A DNA stretch of 32,176 nucleotides from Methylocystis sp. (GCF_021731785.1 NZ_JAKFWS010000029.1:1-32176), one strand, 5' to 3'; counted from the stretch's first letter, positions 8,587-15,725 are shown. Notes: generated by a model not told the origin, from the sequence alone. Numbers and translations: made by a program.

Positions 8587-9453
8587 TCAATGATAGGTTT
8601 CGGTGACGGACCGCGCCCAGCAGCGTCGGCGAGCCTTGGCGATTACGCGATATGCGGCGTCCGCTATGGTGCGCCCATGCTCGTCGCTGCCCGTCCAACT
8701 CGAGGCGCGCCCGCGCGGATCGACCTCGACGAGTTTCACATTTTGCGGCACGACCACTCCGTCGCGCGCAATGCCGCGCAGGAAGCCGTCCATGGGCGAA
8801 AAGACGCGGTGACCGTCGAGGAGACCAATCAGGTAATTCTTGAAGATTCGCGCGCCAATGTCGAGCGGCGTGCGCCAAACGCCGTCTCGGGTGGAATAGA
8901 CGAAGCGGCCGCGGCCGATGCCGCCCAGGTAGCGCGGAATATGGTCGTTGGGTCGAGTTTCGCCGGTTTCGATGAGTTCGCCGGCATGGTCGGGATGCGT
9001 CTCTATCGCGACGTCACAGTTCAAGCCGGCAGCAAACTGCGGCCCGAGGCCAATGGAGAGATTCGCGATGTTGCGCAGATTGGTCGTCATGCGGCGTTTT
9101 TGCAGTCGCGCGTCGATCAGCACGTCGGGTATGCGCAGCGCGATGAGATCTGTCAGTTGCAGCGAGGTCACCGCGACGACGCCGGTTACCGTCAACGCCC
9201 GGACGATTTCCAGCGCAGTCTCGACGCGGCAGCCCTGAACGCCATCGACCTCGGTATGATCGTTGAAGAGAGCGTCGTGGAACGCCATGCCGCGCCGAAT
9301 GACGGGCGGGTAGGGGTCGTGACTGATCACGACGCGGCAACCTTCCTGGGTCAGACGCGCGGCAACCGCCGAAGCAATCTCATTCGTGCCCAGAACGATT
9401 ACGAAGGGCACGCTTCGATTGGACAGAAATTCGCTGAATCGCACGTGTGTCAT
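8587..9453 (-). CDS. YqeB/EF2563-like protein (Mo-hydroxylase accessory family), nif-linked
   Basis: The protein has 288 residues. The pattern resembles the EF2563/YqeB family associated with selenium-dependent molybdenum hydroxylases: a Rossmann-like start VIVLGTNEIASAVAARL (18-34, where the family usually has GAGDLA), PPVIRRGMAFHDAL (49-62), TEVDGV, DVLIDARL (110-117), IGLGPQFAAGLNCDVAIET (134-152) and NVKLVEVDPRG near the end. GGAGGGAC at 9455-9462 fixes the start at 9453 rather than the ATG nine codons upstream. Its exact biochemical role is unproven even in the better-studied homologues. Finding it in a nif accessory operon, without a Mo-hydroxylase in the window, raises the possibility of a Mo- or sulfur-related role for nitrogenase (inference). 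Confidence 0.72.
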   Translation of the reverse strand: MTHVRFSEFLSNRSVPFVIVLGTNEIASAVAARLTQEGCRVVISHDPYPPVIRRGMAFHDALFNDHTEVDGVQGCRVETALEIVRALTVTGVVAVTSLQLTDLIALRIPDVLIDARLQKRRMTTNLRNIANLSIGLGPQFAAGLNCDVAIETHPDHAGELIETGETRPNDHIPRYLGGIGRGRFVYSTRDGVWRTPLDIGARIFKNYLIGLLDGHRVFSPMDGFLRGIARDGVVVPQNVKLVEVDPRGRASSWTGSDEHGRTIADAAYRVIAKARRRCWARSVTETYH

Positions 9454-9533
9454 CGTCCCTCCGGCACCGAGCGAAAGCAAAATGCAAGCCAGCGAGCGGC
9501 GCGGCGCGGGCCGCCGCGCGGCGTCGGACTGCG

Positions 9534-9848
9534 CTACAAATCCACATAAACGAATTTCCCCGCCTTCAATTCTGGATAATTATCGCGCAGGGCTTTCGCG
9601 ATCTTTCCGACGAGCGTCTTGTCCGCGGCAGCCGAGCCTCCGACGAAATCGGTTCCCTGCATCCAGGTTTCAAAAAAACAGTGCAGCGTCTCGTCATAAT
9701 CGGCGCCGGTGGGATTGGCGGTCTTGTCGCAAAGATCGGCAATGCCTACGGCGCTGACTTCGAGACGCCAGTCTCGGTCGTCTTCGACGGAACCCATAAG
9801 CTGGGCGAGCTCTTCGTTCGTCCAATCGGCTTTCAGATCCAACGCCAT
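9534..9848 (-). CDS. Conserved-looking 104-aa protein of unknown function in nif accessory operon
   Basis: I do not recognise a family. The protein is acidic, predicted soluble and mostly helical, with two cysteines (C40 in IADLCDK and C58 in LHCFFETW) and the aromatic stretch FFETWMQGTDFVGG. No signal peptide or membrane segment is seen. A strong ribosome site GGGAGGG lies just upstream of the ATG at 9846-9848, and codon use matches its neighbours. It lies 80 bases upstream of the YqeB-like gene and 56 bases downstream of the Rieske gene, all on the same strand, so it is probably part of one operon. A function in electron transfer or nitrogenase maturation can only be guessed from position. 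Confidence 0.75.
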   Translation of the reverse strand: MALDLKADWTNEELAQLMGSVEDDRDWRLEVSAVGIADLCDKTANPTGADYDETLHCFFETWMQGTDFVGGSAAADKTLVGKIAKALRDNYPELKAGKFVYVDL

Positions 9849-9904
9849 GCTCGTCCACCCTCCCTCGCGCGATTGCCGTCTCGCAATATACGGACCAGCG
9901 TTTC

Positions 9905-10237
9905 TCAGGGTTCTGCGAAGATCGGCGCGACGCCTGCCGCGTCGATATAGACGACGCCGTCTTCGATCCGCACCGGATATTCGGCGAGCGGCGTCGCATG
10001 CGGATGGGTGGGCTGGCCGCTGTTCATGTCCCAACACCACGAATGCAGCGGACAGGTGAGCATCGTCCCGTCGAAATCGGCGTCCGCCAGGGGAATGTTG
10101 GTGTGCGGACAGACTCCTTGAAATGCTTTGACGACGCCGTTTTCCGGCCAGGCGAGAACGATCAGCTGCGCGTCGGCGATGACAACGCGCATCCCTCCCT
10201 CCATGAGAGTGTCCTCCTTGCAGACGCGAACAAACAT
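9905..10237 (-). CDS. Rieske-type [2Fe-2S] ferredoxin
   Basis: The protein has 110 residues. It is a soluble single-domain Rieske protein, as used by ring-hydroxylating oxygenases and by NirD-like electron carriers. The cluster motif C43-x-H45 (GVCPHTN) with C62-x2-H65 (TCPLHSW) has the canonical 16-residue spacing. The start at 10237 follows a GGAG 8 bases upstream; the frame could extend 12 codons further, but the family begins at FVRVC. It heads the - strand set ending in the truncated hemoglobin. No oxygenase is seen nearby, so its partner is unknown; the reductase at 15726 is one possibility (inference). Confidence 0.93.
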   Translation of the reverse strand: MFVRVCKEDTLMEGGMRVVIADAQLIVLAWPENGVVKAFQGVCPHTNIPLADADFDGTMLTCPLHSWCWDMNSGQPTHPHATPLAEYPVRIEDGVVYIDAAGVAPIFAEP

Positions 10238-10281
10238 AAAGGGCGCTCCGTAAGGCTGGCTGCGAATTTGCATCGACGGCG

Positions 10282-10297
10282 AGCAAGATTCGAGCCG
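10282..10297 (-). promoter_or_regulatory. Possible sigma-54 promoter for the Rieske-hemoglobin operon
   Basis: On the - strand CGGCTCGAATCTTGCT has GG and GC separated by exactly 10 bases and a perfect -12 block (TTGCT). The -24 block differs from TGGCAC at two positions. It is 45 bases upstream of the Rieske start, leaving a normal leader. I found no TGT-N10-ACA site in the expected enhancer zone, which lies inside the divergent hicA gene, so NifA control is unproven. Confidence 0.45.
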
Positions 10298-10318
10298 CTA
10301 CCGACGGGAGGCGTCGCC

Positions 10319-10561
10319 GTGCACAACAAGCGCTTGGAGGCGTTTCGCAACGATCCGGGCGGGGACTGGACGCCCGCCGACTTTGAAATCACCGCCTCGC
10401 AATACGCCATCAAGTTCCGCAAGGTTACGGGAACGCATGTCGTGTTCACGCATCCTTCCGTGCTGAATTGCGTCGCCATCCCGATGAAGGCGAAGGTGAG
10501 AAGCGTTCATGTAAAGGCCTTCGTCGCTATGGTCGACCTCATGGACGAGCTGGACAAATGA
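10319..10561 (+). CDS. hicA: HicA-like mRNA interferase toxin
   Basis: The protein has 80 residues from a GTG start. HicA toxins have a dsRNA-binding fold with a catalytic His in a G-[ST]-H-x-x-[FY] motif, seen here as GTHVVFTHP with His40, followed by the beta-strand/helix segment VAIPMKAKVRSVHVKAFVAMVDL. The GTG at 10319 is chosen because GGGAGG (10306-10311) is an ideal ribosome site; a much longer frame upstream overlaps the Rieske gene. The insert EAFRNDPGGDWTPADFE makes it slightly longer than minimal HicA. It overlaps hicB by ATGA, as expected for a coupled toxin-antitoxin pair. Confidence 0.8.
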   Translation: MHNKRLEAFRNDPGGDWTPADFEITASQYAIKFRKVTGTHVVFTHPSVLNCVAIPMKAKVRSVHVKAFVAMVDLMDELDK

Positions 10562-10779
10562 GCGACGGGCCCGCCTATCGGACCAAGCTGGGGCGCGCGC
10601 CGCCCGAGGAGGGCGGCTATTACATCCTGTCTTACCCGGAGATTCCTGGCTGCTTTGGCGTCGGCGGCACGGAGGCGGAGGCGGTCGAGGACGGACGCCG
10701 CGCGCTGATCGCCGTGCTCGACGCGCTGAAGGCGGTTGATCGGCCGCCGCCCGAAGTGGGGCGGGGGGAGAGCGCGTGA
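10558..10779 (+). CDS. hicB: HicB-like antitoxin
   Basis: The protein has 73 residues. The partial RNase-H fold of HicB is visible as EEGGYYILSYPEIPGCFGVGGTEAEAVEDGRRALIAVLDAL, matching the family pattern EGGY-x-(V/I)-x(3)-P-D/E-(L/I)-PGC-x(2)-G-(D/G)T-x(2)-EA. It has no C-terminal ribbon-helix-helix or HTH, so DNA binding and autoregulation may be lacking. The start codon overlaps the hicA stop. Its stop overlaps a GTG that could start the next, disrupted gene. Confidence 0.82.
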   Translation: MSDGPAYRTKLGRAPPEEGGYYILSYPEIPGCFGVGGTEAEAVEDGRRALIAVLDALKAVDRPPPEVGRGESA

Positions 10780-11238
10780 GGATGGAAAATCACGGCTCCG
10801 CCGCTGCGGCGTTGCAGGAGTCTGCGGGATGCGTCAACGCCGTGCCGGCGCTTTCCATCCCGATGGGATTCCGGCTGCTGGCGCTGCGTTGCTTTCACAA
10901 CGGGTCTGATCCGCCTGCCTTCGCCTGGCTCAACCAGCAAATCTTTCGCGCTCCCGACCGCATGGGTCGGCATGGGCTGTTCTTTGGCGCCACCTTTCGG
11001 CCCGAAATCATGGATTGGCTGATTGCGCGCGTCGGCCGGCCATCGTCGCGCGAGGGCGGCAAGCCGCAGCGCAATCCAGACTGGCCACGCATCATCTGGC
11101 ATAAAGCGGAACGGATCTGGCCCGGACGATACGCGCACCACCGAATGGTCGATCGAGGTGGCTTTTGCGAGCGAAGATTTGGCCAGCGCCTTTCGCGAGC
11201 GCTGGCGCGAGCGACTGTCGGGCGGATTAGACGGCTGA
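10776..11238 (+). pseudogene. Unrecognised gene with a single-base frame disruption
   Basis: The start is either GTG 10776 (overlapping the hicB stop) or ATG 10782, behind a GGGGGGAG. The first frame reads sensibly through FRPEIMDWLIARVGRP and PDWPRIIWHKAERIW, then loses coding character near 11121. A neighbouring frame continues naturally as DDTRTTEWSIEVAFASEDL and AFRERWRERLSGGLDG to a TGA at 11236-11238. Removing one C from the CCC run at 11121-11123 would join them into a protein of about 150 residues. I do not recognise the family. Its tight linkage to hicAB may be chance or may mean a third component. Sequence error and true mutation are equally possible. Confidence 0.55.
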
Positions 11239-11248
11239 AACGGGCTTG

Positions 11249-11361
11249 GAGCGCGGCTCACGAAAAAGTGGGAACCGGTTTTTCGCGTAGAGTGCGCTCA
11301 AACTTTGGGTATCGATCACGTTATCTGCATTTGGGCGATTACGCCCAAATGCTGCGTGATC
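11249..11361 (+). repeat. Dispersed intergenic repeat, copy 1, with large palindrome
   Basis: This stretch contains GGCTCACGAAAAAGTGGGAA followed by CCGGTTTTTCGC, shared in diverged form with 12019-12094 (opposite strand) and 27346-27430. It ends in a cruciform: GCATTTGGGCG (11327-11337) pairs with CGCCCAAATGC (11342-11352), nested inside GATCACG (11314-11320) and CGTGATC (11355-11361). The palindrome touches the stop codon of the methyltransferase gene on the other strand. Similar repeats are common between genes in Rhizobiales-type genomes. Confidence 0.7.
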
Positions 11362-11964
11362 TATGCGCGGCGAAAGATCACGCTGAGATTGTTGGCCGGC
11401 ATTTCGATGACAGCGGGCTCGAGAAAGCCGTTGCGCGAGGCGCAGCCGGCGACGGCCTCCAAGTCGCGCAAACCGAACGCCGGATCTTTCGTCTTCAGCC
11501 AAGTCTCGAATTCAACATTGCTCGGCGCCGTCTCGACGCCCCGGCGCTTATAGGAGCCGTAAAGATAAAGCGGCGCGTTGCTCGGAAGGATTTTCGCTGC
11601 GCCTTTGAACAAGCCTTCCGTCGCCGACCAGGGCGAGATGTGGATCATGTTGATGCAGAGGATCGCGTCGGCGGCGTCGATCGGCCAATCGTCTTCGCGC
11701 GCATCGAGCGCCAAGGGTGCGCGAAGATTGGCGAGGTCGAGCGATAGGCAGCCAGGCAGCGATGCTGCGCCGCGCTGTAGGCTCGGGATCGGAGGGACAA
11801 AAGTCGAGATTCGGGAATTTCTCCGCGAAGAATGCCGCATGCTCGCCCGAGCCGCTGGCGATTTCGAGCACGACGCTCTGCGGCGGCAGAACGGGACGCA
11901 ACGCCTCCAGGATCGGTTCGCGGTTACGCGCGACCGATGGCGACGTCAGCCGCGCCTCTTCCAT
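11361..11964 (-). pseudogene. DUF938 SAM-dependent methyltransferase, frame-disrupted
   Basis: The N-terminal part (start ATG 11962-11964) reads RNREPILEALRPVLPPQ, VVLEIASGSGEHAAFFAEKF and SDPEPTARRSIAAWLP, the class I methyltransferase SAM-binding region of DUF938. The C-terminal part, in another frame, reads LDLANLRAPLALDA, ADAILCINMIHISPWSATEG, LYLYGSYKRRG, RDLEAVAG and EMPANNLSVIFRR, the remainder of the same family. The frame changes near 11745-11762 at the imperfect duplication CTGCCTGGCTGCCTAT (- strand); losing one base there restores about 200 residues, the family's usual length. The substrate of the family is unknown. Confidence 0.8.
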
Positions 11965-12018
11965 TCTCGTGTTCCTGATCGCCAGATCACGCCGCCTTCG
12001 GACCGGGTCGCCCCGTCG

Positions 12019-12094
12019 CAGAAAACGTGATCGCTGTCAAAGCATGTAGCGCGCTTCTCGCGAAAAACCGGGTTCGGCCTTTTCGCGCGCCGGG
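12019..12094 (-). repeat. Dispersed intergenic repeat, copy 2 (inverted relative to copy 1)
   Basis: Read on the - strand it gives GCGCGAAAAGGCCGAACCCG, then GTTTTTCGCGAGAAGCGCGC and GATCACGTTTTCTGC. It is collinear with the copy at 11249 (CGAAAAAGTGGGAACCGG, TTTTTCGCG, GATCACGTTATCTGC) but lacks the terminal GCATTTGGGCG palindrome. It lies between the AAA+ ATPase gene and the methyltransferase remnant. Confidence 0.65.
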
Positions 12095-12096
12095 CT

Positions 12097-13794
12097 TTAT
12101 GCCGCATGCGCCGTGTCGAGGCCGCGGAAGATCGCGCAGCGGCGGAACACATTGAGGCTCGGCGGCACAGACTTCTGGTGGCAGAACTTCGCTGTGAGTT
12201 TAGCCAACCCCTTTATGTCGCGTCCCGTGGCGGCGGGGAAAATCTCGACGAGTTGGTCGATGAGCAGGTCGTCGACTTTGAGCCCGAATTGCTCGGACAT
12301 CACCCGCCAGATACGGCGCTTGGCGTCAGCGTCGGGCGGGTTGTATTTGATCAGAGCGATGCAGCGCGAGACGATCGCTTCGTCGATGTCGTCGACACGG
12401 TTCGTCGTCAGGAACAGTAGACCATTAAAATATTCGAGCACGCGCAGGAAAACGCCGACGACGGCGTTCATCGCGATGTTGTCGTCGCGGCGCTTGATGT
12501 AGACGTCGGCCTCGTCGATCAGCATCACCGCGCCCCAACGCTGGGTGCGGGTCAATATCTCCTTCAGCGCCGTCTCCATCGTCGATACGTTGAGGCCCAA
12601 TTGGCCGGAATGCACGCGGTACAGCGGACGCTGAATGATTTCCGAATAGACTTCCGCGGTCAGCGTCTTGCCGACGCCGGGCGGGCCGGCACAGAGCACC
12701 GTCGTGCCGCCGGACTTGCCCTGTACGATGTCGTCCATGAGCACATCCATCTCTGCGGTCAGAATGTCGATGAGATCGGTCTGCTCCTCGGGCAGAACAA
12801 GCTTGTGCTTCAACTCGGGCTGATAGCGATAGAGCTGCATTTCGTCGACATGTACCCAGACGTGATGGTGCAGATCGAGATGAAACATCAGAATGTAGGG
12901 ATGCACGGGAATCTGCGTGAAGAGCCCTGGCGGAATCTGTTCGCGCAGCTCGGCGATCTCGTCCTCGCCGGAGAAATTATTGCTCTTGCCCGCCTTGCGC
13001 AGGAAATGCCCGAGCACGTCGCCTGCGGCCTCCAGCGTCAGGCTGCGCGCTGAGAGCACCGCCTCGTCGTTGACGAGCCGCGCCTCGCCGCCGCTCGTCG
13101 AGAGCACGATGACGTCCTTGCGCGTCCAGTCCGTGTCGCGATGCGTCGCATTGGGGTCTTCGGCGTGAAAGCCCGTGCCTTTGCCAGAAAATTGCGCGCC
13201 ATAACGGCCGCGCCAATCGAAATAGGTCTCGCTCGCCGCGTCAAACGCTTCGATCAATGCCGGGGTCTCGCGCAAGAAGCCCTTGGCGGCGAGGATTTCG
13301 CTGATTGTTCGGCCGACGATATCGGGCGCCATGATGCGCATCAGATTGGTTTGCAGCGTGCCCTTGGCGTTGGCCTTCAGTTCGATCAGGATTTTGCCAG
13401 CCTCGTCGTTGGAGGCCGGCACATAGTCGAATCGCGTCACGACATAGGGCAGCGCCTTGGCGGCGACGCTCGCCGTGAACAGCCAGCCGCGCAGCGCGTC
13501 GGTCGTCAGATATTTGACCAGCGCCGGCAATACGTCTTCAAGATCGCCGGCCTCAAAGCGTTTGCCCTGCGACTCCAGCGCCGAGCGCAGCGTTGCGAGT
13601 TGCGCGGCTCTTGCGCGCAATTCTGGACCGGACTGCTGATACAGATCTTCGAGGAAGTCGAATTCGGCGCTGGAGAGATGCGCGAGATCGAGTTCGACTC
13701 TGTCGCCGAAGCGCAGTTGCGAAGAGAGCCCCGAATGGGCGGGAAAGCGCGCAATCAGCGCTTCGACATGAGGCCTTTCGATTTGAATGTTCAT
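12097..13794 (-). CDS. AAA+ ATPase paired with a SagB-like nitroreductase
   Basis: The protein has 565 residues. The C-terminal AAA+ module has Walker A GPPGVGKT (370-377), Walker B MLIDEAD (424-430), sensor-1 TTN (463-465) and an arginine-finger candidate in SRC (R477). The N-terminal about 350 residues show no motif I know apart from an HLDLHHHVWVHVDEM segment (305-319) rich in His and Asp. There are no membrane segments. The start codon overlaps the SagB-like stop (ATGA), so the two are coupled and the ATPase may remodel or activate that flavoprotein or its substrate (inference). The C-terminus includes the helical lid RDIKGLAKLTAKFCHQK. Confidence 0.85.
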   Translation of the reverse strand: MNIQIERPHVEALIARFPAHSGLSSQLRFGDRVELDLAHLSSAEFDFLEDLYQQSGPELRARAAQLATLRSALESQGKRFEAGDLEDVLPALVKYLTTDALRGWLFTASVAAKALPYVVTRFDYVPASNDEAGKILIELKANAKGTLQTNLMRIMAPDIVGRTISEILAAKGFLRETPALIEAFDAASETYFDWRGRYGAQFSGKGTGFHAEDPNATHRDTDWTRKDVIVLSTSGGEARLVNDEAVLSARSLTLEAAGDVLGHFLRKAGKSNNFSGEDEIAELREQIPPGLFTQIPVHPYILMFHLDLHHHVWVHVDEMQLYRYQPELKHKLVLPEEQTDLIDILTAEMDVLMDDIVQGKSGGTTVLCAGPPGVGKTLTAEVYSEIIQRPLYRVHSGQLGLNVSTMETALKEILTRTQRWGAVMLIDEADVYIKRRDDNIAMNAVVGVFLRVLEYFNGLLFLTTNRVDDIDEAIVSRCIALIKYNPPDADAKRRIWRVMSEQFGLKVDDLLIDQLVEIFPAATGRDIKGLAKLTAKFCHQKSVPPSLNVFRRCAIFRGLDTAHAA

Positions 13795-15446
13795 GTTCGC
13801 TCGCGCATCTCTTCAGAGTAGGCGGGGAGCGTCAGCATGCGCGAGTCTTCGAGCGCGGCGCCGACGGTGAAGTGGTAGATGTCCTGAAAGGCGTATTGTT
13901 CTGGCGACAGGCCCAGCATCGCGTGGATTTCATCGTCGAAGAAGCAACCGATCCCAGTGCCGGAAAGGCCGATGGCGCTGGCCCAGAGATAGAGCGCTTG
14001 GCCGATCGCGCCGGCTTCCCAGTGCAGAACGCGATAGCCGAAGTCGCCGTCCTCTTGCAGCGTGCGGTCGAAATCGCCGATCATTGCGACGGCGAAACAA
14101 CCCTTGCCGGCGATCGCCTGGCGGCAGGCGTTCATGCTCGCCTCGCGTTCGACGGAGCCGCGCCGCAGGCGAAAGAGTTTGAGAGCGCCGATCTCGATCG
14201 GCGTCCAAAGCAACGCCATCGCCGACATTTCGCGCAGCCGCGCCGTGGCTTCGGCGTCGCGCTGCAGCAGATAGAGACCGGGCTCCACGCCCTCGACGCG
14301 ATGCACGAAGAGCAGCAAATTTAGGCGCGGCGGCCAGGAGAAGGGCGCCAGGCAAGGCTCGGCGCCGGGAAGCGTCGATGTCAGCAGCGCGCAAAACGCC
14401 TCGTGCGAGAGGCGGGCGACGCCGTCCATGCGCTGCGCGCTGCGCCGGCGCCGCACCACGCGCCCGATGTCCGGCAGCGGGAAAGGGAACGCGGCTTTCG
14501 GCGCAACGCGCGACACGGGCGCCAATGTCGGCGTGCGGGGCTTGACGCAGAGCCGCGTCGCCCGATCGACGAGCGGCCAGCCGTCGTGGTCTTCGCTCAA
14601 GCGATTTGCCGCTCCTGTCCAACGCCGCGACGCGCGCGCAAAACTGGAATCGTCCGAGGCTGGCGGCGCGGTCTGATCCGTCGTGATCCACAACAGCGCA
14701 TCAGGATGTTCTTCTTCGCGCCGATGTGAAGCGTCCGGCCGATCGAGGCCGAGCAGCGCCGCGATTTCGGCGTCGCCAGGTTCGCACAGGAGATGCGCGC
14801 GCCAGCCGAGCGCGGCGGCGGCCTGCGCGGCGGCGCCGATCGCATGACCGACGTCGAGTTGGCAATAGCGAAACGCGCGCTCGCCGTATTTCCAGCTTTC
14901 GCGCCAGGGCACGGAACTCAGCCCAAGCACAAAGCCGCCTTCGGGCAAAACGACCGGCGTTTCAAAAACGGCGCGACGCTCCAGCGCATGATCTTCCGGC
15001 GCGTAGTGATAAAGGGCGGCGCTCTCGCCGAGCCCGTCGGCGGCGTTGGCGAGGACATAGATTTCGGTCGGATGCAGATTTCCGGAAGACGGATTGTTGC
15101 GCAGCGCCCAAGTCGAGCCTTCGTTACTTTTCCAGGCGCTGATTCCGAAGCCGAGCTCGAGGAACAGGCCTAGCGCCATACGGTCGAGCGGAGCGGAGCG
15201 TAACGCAGGGCCGGGGAAGGGCGCAGTCTCTTCGCGATCGCGCAACGGCAGTTCGATCAGCGGAGCGCCGTCGAAGCGCCGGAAGGGCGAAGGCTGCGAA
15301 GTCCAATCGAGAAAGGCGGGCCCCAGCGCATAGCGTGTCGGGGCGTGTTTCGTGCGCCTGTGATAGCCGCGGATGTCGCTCGGCAGAGCGTCGGCGTCCG
15401 ATAGCCGTTCGATCAGACTCGGGATGGTGATCTCGGCCTCAGCCAT
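13791..15446 (-). CDS. Twin-domain SagB/ThcOx-like nitroreductase-family flavoprotein
   Basis: The protein has 551 residues. The N-terminal block YHRRTKHAPTRYALG, LDWTSQPSPFRRFDGAP is typical of SagB/ThcOx-like proteins. Two nitroreductase-fold domains follow: domain 1 (about 85-260) has ALRNNPSSGNLHPTEIYV, and domain 2 (about 325-545) has RRRRSAQRMDG, LLLFVHRVEGVEPGLYLL and HWEAGAIGQALYLWASAIGL. The family uses FMN; members oxidise azolines in RiPP precursors, but many have no known substrate. No precursor peptide or YcaO cyclodehydratase is visible here, so a RiPP role is not supported. GAGGAGG lies just upstream of the ATG at 15444-15446. Confidence 0.85.
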   Translation of the reverse strand: MAEAEITIPSLIERLSDADALPSDIRGYHRRTKHAPTRYALGPAFLDWTSQPSPFRRFDGAPLIELPLRDREETAPFPGPALRSAPLDRMALGLFLELGFGISAWKSNEGSTWALRNNPSSGNLHPTEIYVLANAADGLGESAALYHYAPEDHALERRAVFETPVVLPEGGFVLGLSSVPWRESWKYGERAFRYCQLDVGHAIGAAAQAAAALGWRAHLLCEPGDAEIAALLGLDRPDASHRREEEHPDALLWITTDQTAPPASDDSSFARASRRWTGAANRLSEDHDGWPLVDRATRLCVKPRTPTLAPVSRVAPKAAFPFPLPDIGRVVRRRRSAQRMDGVARLSHEAFCALLTSTLPGAEPCLAPFSWPPRLNLLLFVHRVEGVEPGLYLLQRDAEATARLREMSAMALLWTPIEIGALKLFRLRRGSVEREASMNACRQAIAGKGCFAVAMIGDFDRTLQEDGDFGYRVLHWEAGAIGQALYLWASAIGLSGTGIGCFFDDEIHAMLGLSPEQYAFQDIYHFTVGAALEDSRMLTLPAYSEEMRERT

Positions 15447-15470
15447 GCGGCCTCCTCGCCGTACGTTTAA

Positions 15471-15487
15471 TTCAAGAAGGGTGCCCA
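15471..15487 (-). promoter_or_regulatory. Weak sigma-54-like element upstream of the SagB-AAA operon
   Basis: On the - strand TGGGCACCCTTCTTGAA resembles GGCAC-N5-TTGCA, but the invariant GC of the -12 block is GA. The leader would be only about 15 bases, although the ribosome site would still fit. This is a candidate only. Confidence 0.2.
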
Positions 15488-15670
15488 GTTTGGCTGTTTG
15501 AAAATCACAAACAAGATCAAAGCCTTCACGGAGCTACGGCGAACCGCGCCCGTGATGAGGCGCAAGAATGTCGCACAAGATCGCCAAAGAGGAGACGCAA
15601 CCCAGGCTTTTTGGCCGATTGGTGACATTGTCGGTTCGCCCTGGCCCCGCTCAGCGGCGACCCCTCGTGG

Positions 15671-15685
15671 GGTATGCTTCTTGCT
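15671..15685 (+). promoter_or_regulatory. Weak sigma-54-like element upstream of the reductase gene
   Basis: GGTATGCTTCTTGCT has GG (15671-15672) and GC (15683-15684) with the required 10-base gap and a perfect TTGCT -12 block. The -24 block matches the consensus poorly beyond GG. It lies 41 bases before the start codon at 15726. No TGT-N10-ACA was found upstream. Confidence 0.3.
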
Positions 15686-15725
15686 ACTTTCTGCGCTCTG
15701 TTCCGCATCTCGATGGGACGACGCG

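Noticed and set aside
11361-12030. Long + strand open frames opposite the methyltransferase remnant
   Set aside because: They have shadow-like composition (Arg- and Ser-rich) and the - strand matches a real family.
13791-15446. RiPP biosynthetic cluster based on the SagB-like gene
   Set aside because: No YcaO, precursor peptide, protease or exporter is seen on either side in this window.
15495-15509. TGT...ACA near the SagB/reductase divergent region as a NifA site
   Set aside because: The gap is 9 bases and it is too close to the candidate -24 element.
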